Source: JAZKSG01 sp964384785
GTDB lineage: Archaea > Thermoplasmatota > E2 > DHVEG-1
DNA: 62,774 nt
Direction of reading: 5' to 3'
NCBI GenBank assembly: GCA_964384785.1
Contig: CAYLLH010000049.1
Coordinates: 1 to 62,774, forward strand
Shown here: in pieces, positions 24,953 to 34,396 of the stretch
Layout of the letters: each line of letters begins with the position of its first letter
How positions within the stretch are numbered: the first letter of the stretch is position 1
Position numbers and translations under genes: made by a program
Notes under the pieces: generated by a model
Databases searched by the model: none
What the model saw: only the letters and a program-made list of their open reading frames with translations
Told to the model about the DNA's origin: nothing

Positions 24953-27900
24953 TTATTGATTAACCTCAATATCAACCTCGTTTTTACCTTTTTCGGCTAT
25001 CCAAGGTATCTCAATTTCAGCAAAACCACCGCGAGGAATATCAATGTTTTCTACTTTGTTTTTAACTTCGCCGTTCACCTTTAAAACAACATTAACATTT
25101 TTAGCAGCAACCCCGCCTTTGTTTTCAAGTTTAAAAGAAGTAGTAACCTTATCTCCTTCCCTAAAAGCACGAGGCCAATGAAACATACCAGAAATACGAA
25201 GATCAGGTTTTTGATCCGTAATAGTTGTAATAACAGATAATTCCTCAATTTTTTGTTTTTCAATAGCTCTTACTGTTATTTTAACTTCTATCCAATCATC
25301 AGATTCTATTAAATCAGATGGTTCAACTGTTAAATTAACAGATTTAAAACCTTTAGGTTCAACCATAACACTATCTTTGTCAAGGGTGACCATCCAGCCT
25401 TCCGAATCAGTTTTTCTTTCTACATTAATCTGATAATTCATAGTTTTATTTGATGGATTATGAACAGTTATTGTGTATTCAGCGGCTTCATCAGCAGATA
25501 TCTCTCTTACACGGTCAACACATATAACTTCCATGTATTCCTTTTTAATTATCACTATAGCAGCTATTACAAATATCAATATTATAAATAGAACAACAAA
25601 TAACAAAAACCCTCCAGCGAAATCACCAAGAATTGAATCTAATCCCATACTTTCAGCTGCATCCTGAAATACATTATAAATCATTTCAAAAATACTAGGA
25701 TTTTTAACTTTAGTTGTAACATTAAAAACAAATGATTCCCCGCTTTCTTTAGAAGTAACTGTTATCATTAAAACATTTTTTTCAAGATCGGTGTCCTTAG
25801 GAACATTTACTTTTATGTTAAAATCAAGTTTCTCTTTAGCTTCAACTCCATCAAAGCTTTCATCAGATAAACTAGCTTTCCACTCCTCTTTTGCAAACTT
25901 AACCGATAATTCATAGTCATCTATTTTCAAACCATTGTTGTTGTTCTCTAAACTAAAAGATAAACTATTTGTTTTCCCTGTTTCAACAAATTTGGTAGAT
26001 AGATCGCTGATTAAAACATCATAATCAACACCCTCATATGAAACTTCAGCTAGAAAACCAAGTTTATCTAAACCAGTTTTACCGCCTACTTCTAATTCTA
26101 CATAGATAGAATCATCGTTTTCATATGCTTCCAGGTTTTCAAAGGTATGGTTTACATAAAAAGGAATTAAGACATATCCATCTTTAGAGATATCATAAGA
26201 ATCATCAATTAATTCAATTTCCCAGTTATTACTTTCCTTTGATGTTGTAATCTTTAATTCTTCAGCATACTTGCTGGTAACATTTAAAACAAAGAATTCA
26301 TTTTCACCAGCGGCCATTGGGTAAATATTTGGAAAATCTTCTGCAGTATATTTTTTATCGTCACCAATTTGAATGCTATTTATCTGAATATGATCTGTAT
26401 CTTCATATTCTACAGTTAAAGAAGACGGTGATTTTTCATCATTGAAAAGAATTTTCGAGTCTCTGGTTAGTCCTAATATGCCTTTATCAAACTCAGCATT
26501 AATTTTTAATTTTAAATTATGATCAAATGGGATCTCTTCGTTTATTTCACCGAAATCAATTACAATTTTATTTGAATTCAAAAGGGATGAACGAAAATCT
26601 AACTCATATTCAGAAGTTTTGATGAGATCTTCATTATTGCCTTTAACATCATATAATTCTCCCACTATACTTACGGCGTCTCTATTAATCAACTTAAGGT
26701 CATGATAATCAATATAGATATTTGCTTGAGCTTGTTTTATTATTTTGCTCCTACTTAAACTATTAACAGTACTCCAAGAACCTTCATTTTCTGATAAGTC
26801 CAACTTTTTTTGTTCTCCATCAAAATTTTCAGAGTCTATTAACTTATTTTCATCATGTAACAAGTAATCAACGGTATATTGTCCCTTAACATCTAAAGGA
26901 ATATCCACATATGAAGTATGAGAGCTTGATCCATATATTATTGATGCTGCTGTTGCATCATGAAAGAAATCATAAATAAAAGTATTATTTGAATCTTCAA
27001 GTGTTGAATTAGCAAAACCTATTATTAACTGGGTTATATTCTCTAATTCTTTACCATATTCTTTTAGAATTTCTATTTGATCTTGATTCTTCATTGTTTC
27101 TGCAATACTAAGTGCAATTTCTCCAATTGATTCAATCAGAGTTATTAAGCCCGAGTTGCTAGTATTTAGATCTTTAGTAAAAAAATCTATAGGTTTTGTT
27201 TCACCTGGGATTACCTCAACAGAAAATTTTAGTTTTTCACCTTTATTAATAGCTAAACTTGCTGATCCTGCGTTAATAATTTGATTATTAATTTTGTCAA
27301 AAAGATTGTTTTCAACATCTACTGTATGATCACAAATTAAAACATCTTTCTCTTCAGAATTTGCCTTGTAAACCTGTACTTTTATCTGATCTTTTATTCC
27401 CAATGGATAAAAATCTTCAATAAATGATGCAATTTTTGATGAAGAGAGTCTAGATGGAATATAATTTGAATGATATAAATTAAATTTAAAGTCCCCAGAT
27501 AATATTCTTGTATCTTCTATATTATAAACATGTGTCATTTTCAAAGGGTTTAAATCAATTTCACCGCCAGTAATAAGTTCTATTAAATCTTGATAGTTGA
27601 TTTCTCCTCCTAAATATTCAGAGGCTTTTTCAGTTAATTCTTCGCCTGCTTTGTTTATCAACCATAGTAATGCCCAGGAGATAAATTCTCCATTTTCTGT
27701 TCTTTTGGGTGATAAAATAAGTGGATCTGGAGGAAATATAATATCCTCTGTGGAAGTTGGTGCAGTAGATGTCATACTTGGTTGTTTTTTTAAGTTTGAT
27801 ATAAATTCTAAAGTATCTGTTATTCCACCTTCAGTGTTAGACATAAGATTATCTATTATAGTTAATATTGTTTCTTCAAAATTTGTAATGTTGGAAAGAG

Positions 27901-28108
27901 AGAATTCATCAGGGAACATGTCTTTCATGCTCTGATTAGTTTTGAAAATGTTTGAAATTGTTTTATCTGCAAAGTATATTTTGTTAGAAGATCCAGTGGT
28001 GTTGTCTGCTGCTTTTACATTCTCTGAAGGGATAAAAACAACTGAGAGTATACTGAGAATAAAGATTAAAGTGATGAAGTATGCTCTGAATTTCTTGTTA
28101 TGTATCAT
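24953..28108 (-). CDS. large surface protein with inner CARDB-like tail
   Basis: The 1051-residue protein has a signal peptide (about 1-33), a long extracellular part of about 790 residues with mixed beta-rich repeats (NEW3/CARDB-like), a single transmembrane helix (about 829-853), and a 197-residue tail. The tail has two more Ig-like/CARDB-like domains (VDRVREISADEAAEYTITV and EGDKVTTSFKLENKGG). On standard topology the tail is cytoplasmic, which is odd for CARDB. An AGGTGA ribosome-binding site precedes the ATG. It probably forms part of the cell envelope. Confidence 0.75.
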   Translation of the reverse strand: MIHNKKFRAYFITLIFILSILSVVFIPSENVKAADNTTGSSNKIYFADKTISNIFKTNQSMKDMFPDEFSLSNITNFEETILTIIDNLMSNTEGGITDTLEFISNLKKQPSMTSTAPTSTEDIIFPPDPLILSPKRTENGEFISWALLWLINKAGEELTEKASEYLGGEINYQDLIELITGGEIDLNPLKMTHVYNIEDTRILSGDFKFNLYHSNYIPSRLSSSKIASFIEDFYPLGIKDQIKVQVYKANSEEKDVLICDHTVDVENNLFDKINNQIINAGSASLAINKGEKLKFSVEVIPGETKPIDFFTKDLNTSNSGLITLIESIGEIALSIAETMKNQDQIEILKEYGKELENITQLIIGFANSTLEDSNNTFIYDFFHDATAASIIYGSSSHTSYVDIPLDVKGQYTVDYLLHDENKLIDSENFDGEQKKLDLSENEGSWSTVNSLSRSKIIKQAQANIYIDYHDLKLINRDAVSIVGELYDVKGNNEDLIKTSEYELDFRSSLLNSNKIVIDFGEINEEIPFDHNLKLKINAEFDKGILGLTRDSKILFNDEKSPSSLTVEYEDTDHIQINSIQIGDDKKYTAEDFPNIYPMAAGENEFFVLNVTSKYAEELKITTSKESNNWEIELIDDSYDISKDGYVLIPFYVNHTFENLEAYENDDSIYVELEVGGKTGLDKLGFLAEVSYEGVDYDVLISDLSTKFVETGKTNSLSFSLENNNNGLKIDDYELSVKFAKEEWKASLSDESFDGVEAKEKLDFNIKVNVPKDTDLEKNVLMITVTSKESGESFVFNVTTKVKNPSIFEMIYNVFQDAAESMGLDSILGDFAGGFLLFVVLFIILIFVIAAIVIIKKEYMEVICVDRVREISADEAAEYTITVHNPSNKTMNYQINVERKTDSEGWMVTLDKDSVMVEPKGFKSVNLTVEPSDLIESDDWIEVKITVRAIEKQKIEELSVITTITDQKPDLRISGMFHWPRAFREGDKVTTSFKLENKGGVAAKNVNVVLKVNGEVKNKVENIDIPRGGFAEIEIPWIAEKGKNEVDIEVNQ

Positions 28109-28406
28109 GTGGTTTCTTCACCTGCATAAGATAATTTCGGGTCATTAATATATAAATCTTTGTTTACAAGAGTTGTCATTTTAATTTTTACCTGCTTTTC
28201 CGTCATTTTTTTTATGGCCCCTATACTTAATAATATATTTAATATTTAATAAATATTTTGCCTATAAATACCTTTTATATTAATAATAACATGAAAATTT
28301 GGTAAAATAGACGGATATAAGCATTTTTTGATAAAAAATAAATACACCTAAAACCATCTTACGAATAGCAAAAAAAGATCTTATTAGATTTTTTTGAAGG
28401 TGGTCG
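28109..28406. other. 298-bp divergent intergenic region
   Basis: This gap separates two divergent surface-protein genes. It is AT-rich, with several TATA-like strings (for example around 28241-28275), and AAGGTGG before the right-hand ATG. I see no tRNA, long hairpin, or small reading frame with a good RBS. Confidence 0.4.
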
Positions 28407-29348
28407 ATGAGGCAAAAAACAAACAAAAGAGGGATACTTAGTTATTCAACAATATTACTATTATCTTTCCTGTTAATCTTGACTTTATCAACAATATGTG
28501 TAGAAGCTGCAGAAAAACCAACGTTGGAAATCAATAGAGATGATTGGATAGTAGAACCAAATGAACAATTCTCAGTAACTGTTACAGATCAAAATGGAAC
28601 AAAAATACAAGATGCTAAAGTTACTATAGATGGTGGTATGGATGAAATCGAAACAAACTCAAATGGAGTTGCATATCTTACAGCTCCATCAAAACAGGGA
28701 AGATATCAGATAGTTGCAACAAAAAACGGTTATTCTCCATTTAAAGGAGAAATCAGGGTTGATGCTGGACCTCCATTTTGGGAGACAACCACATTTCCAA
28801 TTATATTAGGCGGAATATGTTTAATTGGTGCAATAATATTTGTCTACTTTAGAGAAAAAAAATCAATTTATAACAGGGCAACACAAATATCAAAAGACAA
28901 TATTTTACAAAAATATGCAACATCACAAAACAATACAACTAATAAAGAACAACCAACACAGACAAAAAATCAGTCAAATATAAATGAAAATAAAAAAAAT
29001 ATTTATCAAAATCCTTATCATCCAAAACCAATAAGATCTACACATGAAAATAATTCAAAAGTAGAAGAAATAAGAATCAGACGACCTCGTAAAGAAAGAG
29101 AAGTGGTATCAGTTGAAGAAGAAAAAGATGTAGCTGAAAAAGTTGTTCAGGATGCAAAAATGAAAAAACGAGACGATGACTGGTTCCAAGGAAACGAAGA
29201 TGCTAAATATGAAATTGGAAAGATAACTGGAGAGGTTGATGAGGAACAAATAGATAAATGGTTCGAAGGCTATGATAGTCTTAAAGAAAAAATAGATGAA
29301 AAAGTAAAAAAAGATAAGAAAAAAAGAAAAAAGGATGAAGAAGACTAA
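28407..29348 (+). CDS. membrane protein with external Ig-like (carboxypeptidase-regulatory type) domain
   Basis: The 313-residue protein has a signal peptide (about 1-36), one external beta-sandwich domain (about 40-122, with DQNGTKIQDAKVTIDGG and KKNGYSPFKG-like elements), a transmembrane helix (about 130-150), and a long charged cytoplasmic tail. The tail has a C-terminal repeat of WFQGNEDAKYEIGK and WFEGYDSLKEK. The ATG has AAGGTGG before it. Divergent from the 1051-residue surface protein, it could share its regulation. Function unknown. Confidence 0.7.
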   Translation: MRQKTNKRGILSYSTILLLSFLLILTLSTICVEAAEKPTLEINRDDWIVEPNEQFSVTVTDQNGTKIQDAKVTIDGGMDEIETNSNGVAYLTAPSKQGRYQIVATKNGYSPFKGEIRVDAGPPFWETTTFPIILGGICLIGAIIFVYFREKKSIYNRATQISKDNILQKYATSQNNTTNKEQPTQTKNQSNINENKKNIYQNPYHPKPIRSTHENNSKVEEIRIRRPRKEREVVSVEEEKDVAEKVVQDAKMKKRDDDWFQGNEDAKYEIGKITGEVDEEQIDKWFEGYDSLKEKIDEKVKKDKKKRKKDEED

Positions 29349-29361
29349 ATCTTTTTTTTTG

Positions 29362-30279
29362 TTACTTTTTTAGTTTAACCTCTGTTTTATAGAAATCATT
29401 GGGAACAAAAGATTTTTTAAAAACTTTTTTTGCTTCATCAAGAATCTCATTATGGTTGTTATAACGCGGGCTGATATGTGTTAAAAAAAGTTTTTTAACA
29501 TCTGCGTTTTTTGCTATTTCAGCTGCTTGAGCTGCGGTAGAATGACCATATTTGTTTGCATCTTTTATTTCTGAATTAAAAGTAGCTTCATGAATTAAAA
29601 CATCAGCATTTTCTGCATGTTTAATAGTGTTTTTACAGGGTTTTGTATCTCCTGAAATAACAATTTTTCTACCCTGTCTTGATGGGCCCATCACCATCTC
29701 AGGGGTAATTTTTTCACCATTTTCAAGAGTAACATTATTTCCCTTCTGCAACTTTGAAAATAAAGGTCCTTCAGGTACTCCAAGTTTTAAAGCCTTAGGT
29801 TTATCAAATCTTCCAGGTCTCATGTTTTCTTGGTAAACAAAACCGTAAGCTGGAATATTATGATCAACTTGAAAGGGTTTGATCTTATAATCTTTGAAAT
29901 CAATTTCTTCTTCTTTTTCATACTCATGAAGAATTATTTGATAATTTGGTTTAAAATAACCAAGAGTTAGTAATCTTGTACCTAGTTCGATCATACCAGA
30001 TGGACCATAAATATGCAATGGTTTCTCTCGGTCATTAAGCTGCATAGTTTGAACCAAACCTGGAAGACCTAGGAAATGATCTCCATGGAAATGAGAAATA
30101 AAAACCTTATTTATCTGCATATAACTAAGATTTGATTTCTGAAACTGACGCTGAGTTCCTTCTCCACAGTCAAATAATGTTATCTCACTTTCTCTTTTTA
30201 TTGCAATAGATGTAACATTGCGTTTAACAGTAGGCCAACTACCACCGGTTCCAAGAAATATTATACTAAGCTGTGTCAT
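29362..30279 (-). CDS. rnz: ribonuclease Z
   Basis: The 305-residue metallo-beta-lactamase fold enzyme trims the 3' ends of tRNA precursors. The zinc motif is HFHGDH (H63, H65, D67, H68) followed by FLGLPGL. SGDTKPC, HEATF and LTHISPRY, all typical of RNase Z, are present. CCA is not encoded in the tRNAs here, so this trimming would be needed before CCA addition. It is convergent with the membrane-protein gene on the left. Confidence 0.95.
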   Translation of the reverse strand: MTQLSIIFLGTGGSWPTVKRNVTSIAIKRESEITLFDCGEGTQRQFQKSNLSYMQINKVFISHFHGDHFLGLPGLVQTMQLNDREKPLHIYGPSGMIELGTRLLTLGYFKPNYQIILHEYEKEEEIDFKDYKIKPFQVDHNIPAYGFVYQENMRPGRFDKPKALKLGVPEGPLFSKLQKGNNVTLENGEKITPEMVMGPSRQGRKIVISGDTKPCKNTIKHAENADVLIHEATFNSEIKDANKYGHSTAAQAAEIAKNADVKKLFLTHISPRYNNHNEILDEAKKVFKKSFVPNDFYKTEVKLKK

Positions 30280-30333
30280 TTTTACAATTATTCCAAATAA
30301 GAGGAAAACAAAGTTAATCTAAAAGTGTTATGG

Positions 30334-31356
30334 TTAATTTTTTTTCTTTAAAACTAAAAAATAACGTGTTAGACTACGATGAACTCTAAAACTAAACATT
30401 TTCTCAAAATTTAAATATTTTCTTCCAACATCTACAATTTTTTTGTCAGGAACACCAACTACTGCTACTCCATTTGTTTTTAAAACCTTTGAAATTTTTT
30501 TAAAAGCTCTTTTATAAAGAATTAATCGATCCTCTCCTTTTGTAGTTGCAGCCTTGCCATATGGCATATCTGTAACAATGCAATCAATGTTTTCTACGAA
30601 ATTATCAATTTCTCCGATATCTGAAACAAATAAATGATAATCTTTTATTTTAAAAAAATCAAGTGTTTTTTTACATCCTTTAATCATTTTTTCTTCAATG
30701 TCGCTTCCCTTTATTTTAAAACCTATTAGACCTGCTTCAATTAAAAAACCACCAGTTCCACAAAAAGGATCAAACAATACTTCATCCTTTTTTATACCTG
30801 AAATATTTACTAAAGCTCTTGCTAAACGAGGATGCAGAGTAATAGGTGAAAAAAAGGGTCTATTCTGAACTTTTCTTTTTTCAAAATCGGATCTATTAAC
30901 AACAGCTTTTTTAATGCCAACATAAATCTTTTTATCTGTTATAAGAGCACGAATCTCAACATCGGGATTTGATAAATCAACTTCGCGGTTTTTTGTGTAA
31001 ACATCAGCAAGTACTTTGACAACTTCTTGTGAATCAATATTCTCTGATCGATTCCTATATTTAACTGCAACAGAACCCTTAGCGATATCATTATTGTTTC
31101 TTGCTTTTTCTTTTAAATCTTCTAACTTAATACTATTTGTAAAAAGAAATTTGTTTATTACAAAAGTTTGAGTGAGTCTATTTGATATTTTCTTTAATTT
31201 TTCTTTGAGTATATTATTTGTTTCTATTAACAAAAAATCTTCAGAGTATTCTAAAACTTTATACTCGATTCCTTCTGAAAAAAGAACTTGTTTTATCTCT
31301 TCCAATGCAAGACTATTATGTTCTTTTGATAACTCAAAAAAATATCTGCTTTTCAT
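30334..31356 (-). CDS. trmG10: tRNA (guanine10-N2)-dimethyltransferase Trm-G10
   Basis: The 340-residue protein has an N-terminal THUMP domain (about 55-155) and a C-terminal Rossmann methyltransferase with motif I D196PFCGTGG203 and motif IV D263MPYG267. This is the archaeal Trm11/TrmG10 architecture that methylates G10 of tRNA. It follows RNase Z in the same direction, so two tRNA-processing genes are grouped. Confidence 0.92.
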   Translation of the reverse strand: MKSRYFFELSKEHNSLALEEIKQVLFSEGIEYKVLEYSEDFLLIETNNILKEKLKKISNRLTQTFVINKFLFTNSIKLEDLKEKARNNNDIAKGSVAVKYRNRSENIDSQEVVKVLADVYTKNREVDLSNPDVEIRALITDKKIYVGIKKAVVNRSDFEKRKVQNRPFFSPITLHPRLARALVNISGIKKDEVLFDPFCGTGGFLIEAGLIGFKIKGSDIEEKMIKGCKKTLDFFKIKDYHLFVSDIGEIDNFVENIDCIVTDMPYGKAATTKGEDRLILYKRAFKKISKVLKTNGVAVVGVPDKKIVDVGRKYLNFEKMFSFRVHRSLTRYFLVLKKKN

Positions 31357-31402
31357 ATCTAATAGAAAAATGAAAAGTAATAGTTAGTTAATAAAATTTT
31401 TT

Positions 31403-31954
31403 TTACATTAAATCTTCTGATCTTCTAAATTTTTTAGCACAATATGGGCAAATCAATGAATCATAAGGGATCATTTCACCACAGTTCAAACATTTAGTTT
31501 TTGGTATAGTTGATTGATAGGTTGGAATTGATAGTGTCTTTATCTCAATAAATAATGTTCTTTTTTTGTATAGTTGCCATACAATCAAGGGGAAACTTAC
31601 AAATAATGTTAATAAGGAAATATTTAACATTACTTCTTGAAAAGGGTTTCCATATACTATTTTGTTAATACTCTGGATAAATAAAGTTGGAATATAACCA
31701 AGTGCTAAAACAGATCCTAAAATACCTGTTACAAGTGAAGAATGATATGCCCAACTTTTAAAACTTAACAGACCCCAACCTGTAAATATGAAGAAAATAC
31801 CAAGTAGCAAAAAAGGAAAAGCAATAATTAATGAAAAACCTCCATTTGCATTTCCAATAGCATTAAGCCAAAGGCAAAAAGCTCCAACTAATATCCATTC
31901 TGTGACAATTAACAGAACACCCAAAGGAGTTTCTTTTTCTTCAGTTTTTTCCAT
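31403..31954 (-). CDS. membrane protein with C-terminal zinc ribbon
   Basis: The 183-residue protein has four hydrophobic helices (about 12-30, 35-60, 68-92, 105-130) and a cytoplasmic zinc ribbon at the end, CLNCGEMI and CPYCAKKF. It lies 17 bp downstream of a pair of small membrane proteins with which it likely forms an operon. No catalytic motif is visible. Confidence 0.7.
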   Translation of the reverse strand: MEKTEEKETPLGVLLIVTEWILVGAFCLWLNAIGNANGGFSLIIAFPFLLLGIFFIFTGWGLLSFKSWAYHSSLVTGILGSVLALGYIPTLFIQSINKIVYGNPFQEVMLNISLLTLFVSFPLIVWQLYKKRTLFIEIKTLSIPTYQSTIPKTKCLNCGEMIPYDSLICPYCAKKFRRSEDLM

Positions 31955-31971
31955 AGAATTCTTTTTCCATA

Positions 31972-32445
31972 TTATTTTTTGTATTTCTTAAAAAACAAAG
32001 CAATAACTGCAATCGCTGTAATTAGGTAAAAAAATTCGAAACCTGGTGTTTCAGGAGCCTCTTTATATGCTTCTTGTTTTTCTGAAGATGTATACATTCC
32101 ATCTGAAGTATAATTATCGTCATCTGTGGGTTCGTAATCTTCATCTGAGATGTCCCACATAAGCATAGGTGAAGCCATAGCATAGATCAATAAAATTATC
32201 AAACCCAGTATCATCAGAAGCATTTTGAGGTTTTTATCAATATTTTTTACGATTATTGCTCCTACAATCATAGAGCTTGTTAAGAAACCTAAACCTATCA
32301 TTTTAAGAAACGATGAAACCTTATATGACATAAGAGCGTCTTCAGTTGGTGGAAAAACTCTATAAATCATTCCACCTACAAAAAAAAGAGCTATACCAAC
32401 AATTATCCCAATTATTATCAAATCTTTCTTCTCTATTTTTATCAT
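31972..32445 (-). CDS. small membrane protein (tandem paralogue 1)
   Basis: The 157-residue protein has helices at about 9-30, 45-65, 72-92 and near the C terminus. It is homologous over its first 100 residues to the adjacent 98-residue protein (shared KKDLIIIGI, MIxGxxIxKI, LILGLIILLI-type segments). The remaining C-terminal part has an acidic outer loop. Nineteen bp separate the two genes. The family is unknown. Confidence 0.65.
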   Translation of the reverse strand: MIKIEKKDLIIIGIIVGIALFFVGGMIYRVFPPTEDALMSYKVSSFLKMIGLGFLTSSMIVGAIIVKNIDKNLKMLLMILGLIILLIYAMASPMLMWDISDEDYEPTDDDNYTSDGMYTSSEKQEAYKEAPETPGFEFFYLITAIAVIALFFKKYKK

Positions 32446-32464
32446 CTTTTTTTCACAAGCTCCT

Positions 32465-32761
32465 TTATATAGTATCTGAGAATGTAAACAACATAATGTT
32501 AATTAGTAGTAAAATCAAACCAAAAATCAGTATCAGGCTTTTCGTGTCTTTTTCTATTTTCTCGATAAAAAACCCACCAATTATCATAGATATGCAGATT
32601 ATACCCATACCACTTAATCTTACCATTGTAGATATCTGACGTGGTAGTTGATATGTGTTAGTTGTGGGCCCCAACAAAAAATTTAAACCAAGACCAAGAA
32701 AAAAAAGTAAAATACCGCCGGCTATACCAATTATTACTAAATTTTTTTTATTTAACTTCAT
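32465..32761 (-). CDS. small membrane protein (tandem paralogue 2)
   Basis: The 98-residue protein aligns with the first 100 residues of the next gene (MKLNKKNLVIIGI versus MIKIEKKDLIIIGI) and has three hydrophobic segments. It lacks the acidic C-terminal extension of its neighbour. Tandem duplication is the simplest origin. The function is unknown. Confidence 0.65.
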   Translation of the reverse strand: MKLNKKNLVIIGIAGGILLFFLGLGLNFLLGPTTNTYQLPRQISTMVRLSGMGIICISMIIGGFFIEKIEKDTKSLILIFGLILLLINIMLFTFSDTI

Positions 32762-32860
32762 TCATCCCAAACCTCTACTAAAAGAAACATTTAGTTTATA
32801 TATAATTATTATGGTTTAATAAAAAAAACACAAAAAAAGAGGTTTAAAGGATAAATTATT

Positions 32861-33166
32861 CTATTCTTCTTTTTTCATAGTGGATTTTAAGCATTTGCTC
32901 ATACTTTGTTGAGCTTCAAGACCGAAAACCATAGGTGCATCATCTGCCCATTTACCAAATGCTTCAACAAGATCTTCTACTGACGCCTCATCCTTTGTTG
33001 ACCAACTATCCTGTTCTAATTCCTCGTTGTCGATAAATGCTTTAAATTTTTTTGCTCCTTCATCTGTTACAAAAATGTTAAAAGTTGATTGTTTTCCATC
33101 TTGGTCTTGTTTGTAGAAAACACAGCTTTTTGAACTTGATTGATATATTCCATATCTATTAGTCAT
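32861..33166 (-). CDS. hypothetical soluble protein (101 aa)
   Basis: The protein is Lys/Glu/Asp-rich, with two Cys (SCVFY, KCLK), mixed strands at the start (YGIYQSSSKSCVFYKQ) and a helical end. It has no signal or membrane segment. The ATG is unambiguous at 33166 (MTNRYG). I recognise no family. Confidence 0.6.
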   Translation of the reverse strand: MTNRYGIYQSSSKSCVFYKQDQDGKQSTFNIFVTDEGAKKFKAFIDNEELEQDSWSTKDEASVEDLVEAFGKWADDAPMVFGLEAQQSMSKCLKSTMKKEE

Positions 33167-33339
33167 AAATAATCATACCCTCCAATCTTAAAATATTTTT
33201 CTTAAAAATTATTATGTGTTTATGGTTTTTAATAATAACTGATAAAACATATTAACTAAAAACTTTCCTGAATTAATAAAAATCATAATTTTATTAAATA
33301 TAAGCTTGTTTCTTTTTTTTATAAACATGGGGTTTTTTA

Positions 33340-33783
33340 ATGTCAGATAGACCATCTTATGATGAATATTTCATGGAAATGGCGGATGTTGTTGCTAAAA
33401 GAAGTACATGTCTTAGAAGAAAAGTAGGTGCTATTCTTGTTAAAAACAAGCATATTCTTAGCACTGGTTATAATGGTGCTCCGAAGGGTTTAAAACATTG
33501 TGAAGAAGTAGGTTGTATTAGAACAAAGTTGAATGTTCCTTCTGGTCAAAGACATGAGTTGTGTAGGGGTTTACATGCTGAACAGAATGCGATAATTCAA
33601 GCAGCTGTTTTTGGTGTTTCTATTGTTGATTCTACTCTTTATTGTACAAATACTCCTTGTGTAGTATGTGTGAAAATGCTGATAAATGCAGGTGTAAAAG
33701 AAATTGTTTTTTCAGGTGATTATCCGGATGAGCTTGCAAAAAAAATGCTACAGGAGAGTGAGATTAAAATTAGGAAATTTTAA
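33340..33783 (+). CDS. dCMP deaminase / cytidine-type deaminase
   Basis: The 147-residue zinc enzyme has H79AE81 with the catalytic Glu, and P106CVVC110 with the two zinc Cys. The start SYDEYFMEMADVVAKRSTC and YNGAPKG are typical of ComEB/dCMP deaminases. It makes dUMP for dTMP synthesis. It stands alone with a long AT-rich promoter region to the left. Confidence 0.93.
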   Translation: MSDRPSYDEYFMEMADVVAKRSTCLRRKVGAILVKNKHILSTGYNGAPKGLKHCEEVGCIRTKLNVPSGQRHELCRGLHAEQNAIIQAAVFGVSIVDSTLYCTNTPCVVCVKMLINAGVKEIVFSGDYPDELAKKMLQESEIKIRKF

Positions 33784-33863
33784 TAATTTCAAAAAAGAAT
33801 TGTAGTTTGAAAAAATGAGAAAAATATAAATACTCATGAATGATTAAACATAGATGAGGAGAC

Positions 33864-34250
33864 ATGAAGAGGAAGAACTCACTCGTTTTAGATGAAGAAG
33901 ATGACAAAGCCGTAGAGCTTTTCACGGAGCTTGGGATGCCTAAAAATCTTGCGAAAACATTGATGTATATTTCACAAGTTGAAGAGTGCAGATCTGCTGA
34001 TGTCGAACAAGGTGCAGATCTCCGACAACCTGAAGTAAGTGTAGCAATGCAAGAACTCCGAAGGAGAGGATGGGCGAAAAAACGCGACCTTAAAAAGAAA
34101 GGAAAAGGCCGTCCAGTTCATTTGTATAAACTTACAAAACCTTTACCAAGAATCCTAGAAAGCTTTGAAAAAGAGAAGATGCAACAGGTTGAAACAATAA
34201 AAAACGACCTAGATGATCTTCATGGTTTAATACAGAGATATAAAAACTAA
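33864..34250 (+). CDS. winged-helix transcription regulator
   Basis: The 128-residue protein has a helix-turn-helix with LGMPKNLAKTLMYI, recognition part LRQPEVSVAMQELRRRGWAKKR, a wing with KGKGRPVHLYKLTKPL, and a C-terminal coiled coil for dimerisation. It resembles archaeal TrmB/ArsR-type regulators. An RBS GAGGAG stands before the ATG, with a TATA-like AAATATAAATAC upstream. The targets are unknown. Confidence 0.8.
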   Translation: MKRKNSLVLDEEDDKAVELFTELGMPKNLAKTLMYISQVEECRSADVEQGADLRQPEVSVAMQELRRRGWAKKRDLKKKGKGRPVHLYKLTKPLPRILESFEKEKMQQVETIKNDLDDLHGLIQRYKN

Positions 34251-34396
34251 TATTCTGTAAATATTTCAAAGTCTAAAACGTTCAAAGGTTAAATATTATT
34301 CGTTCAATAAAAATAATTTTCTACTTTTTTTTCTAGTTATTTTTATATTTATAAAATGCCTATTTCAAAAAAAGTATGCAGAGGGATATATAAAAT

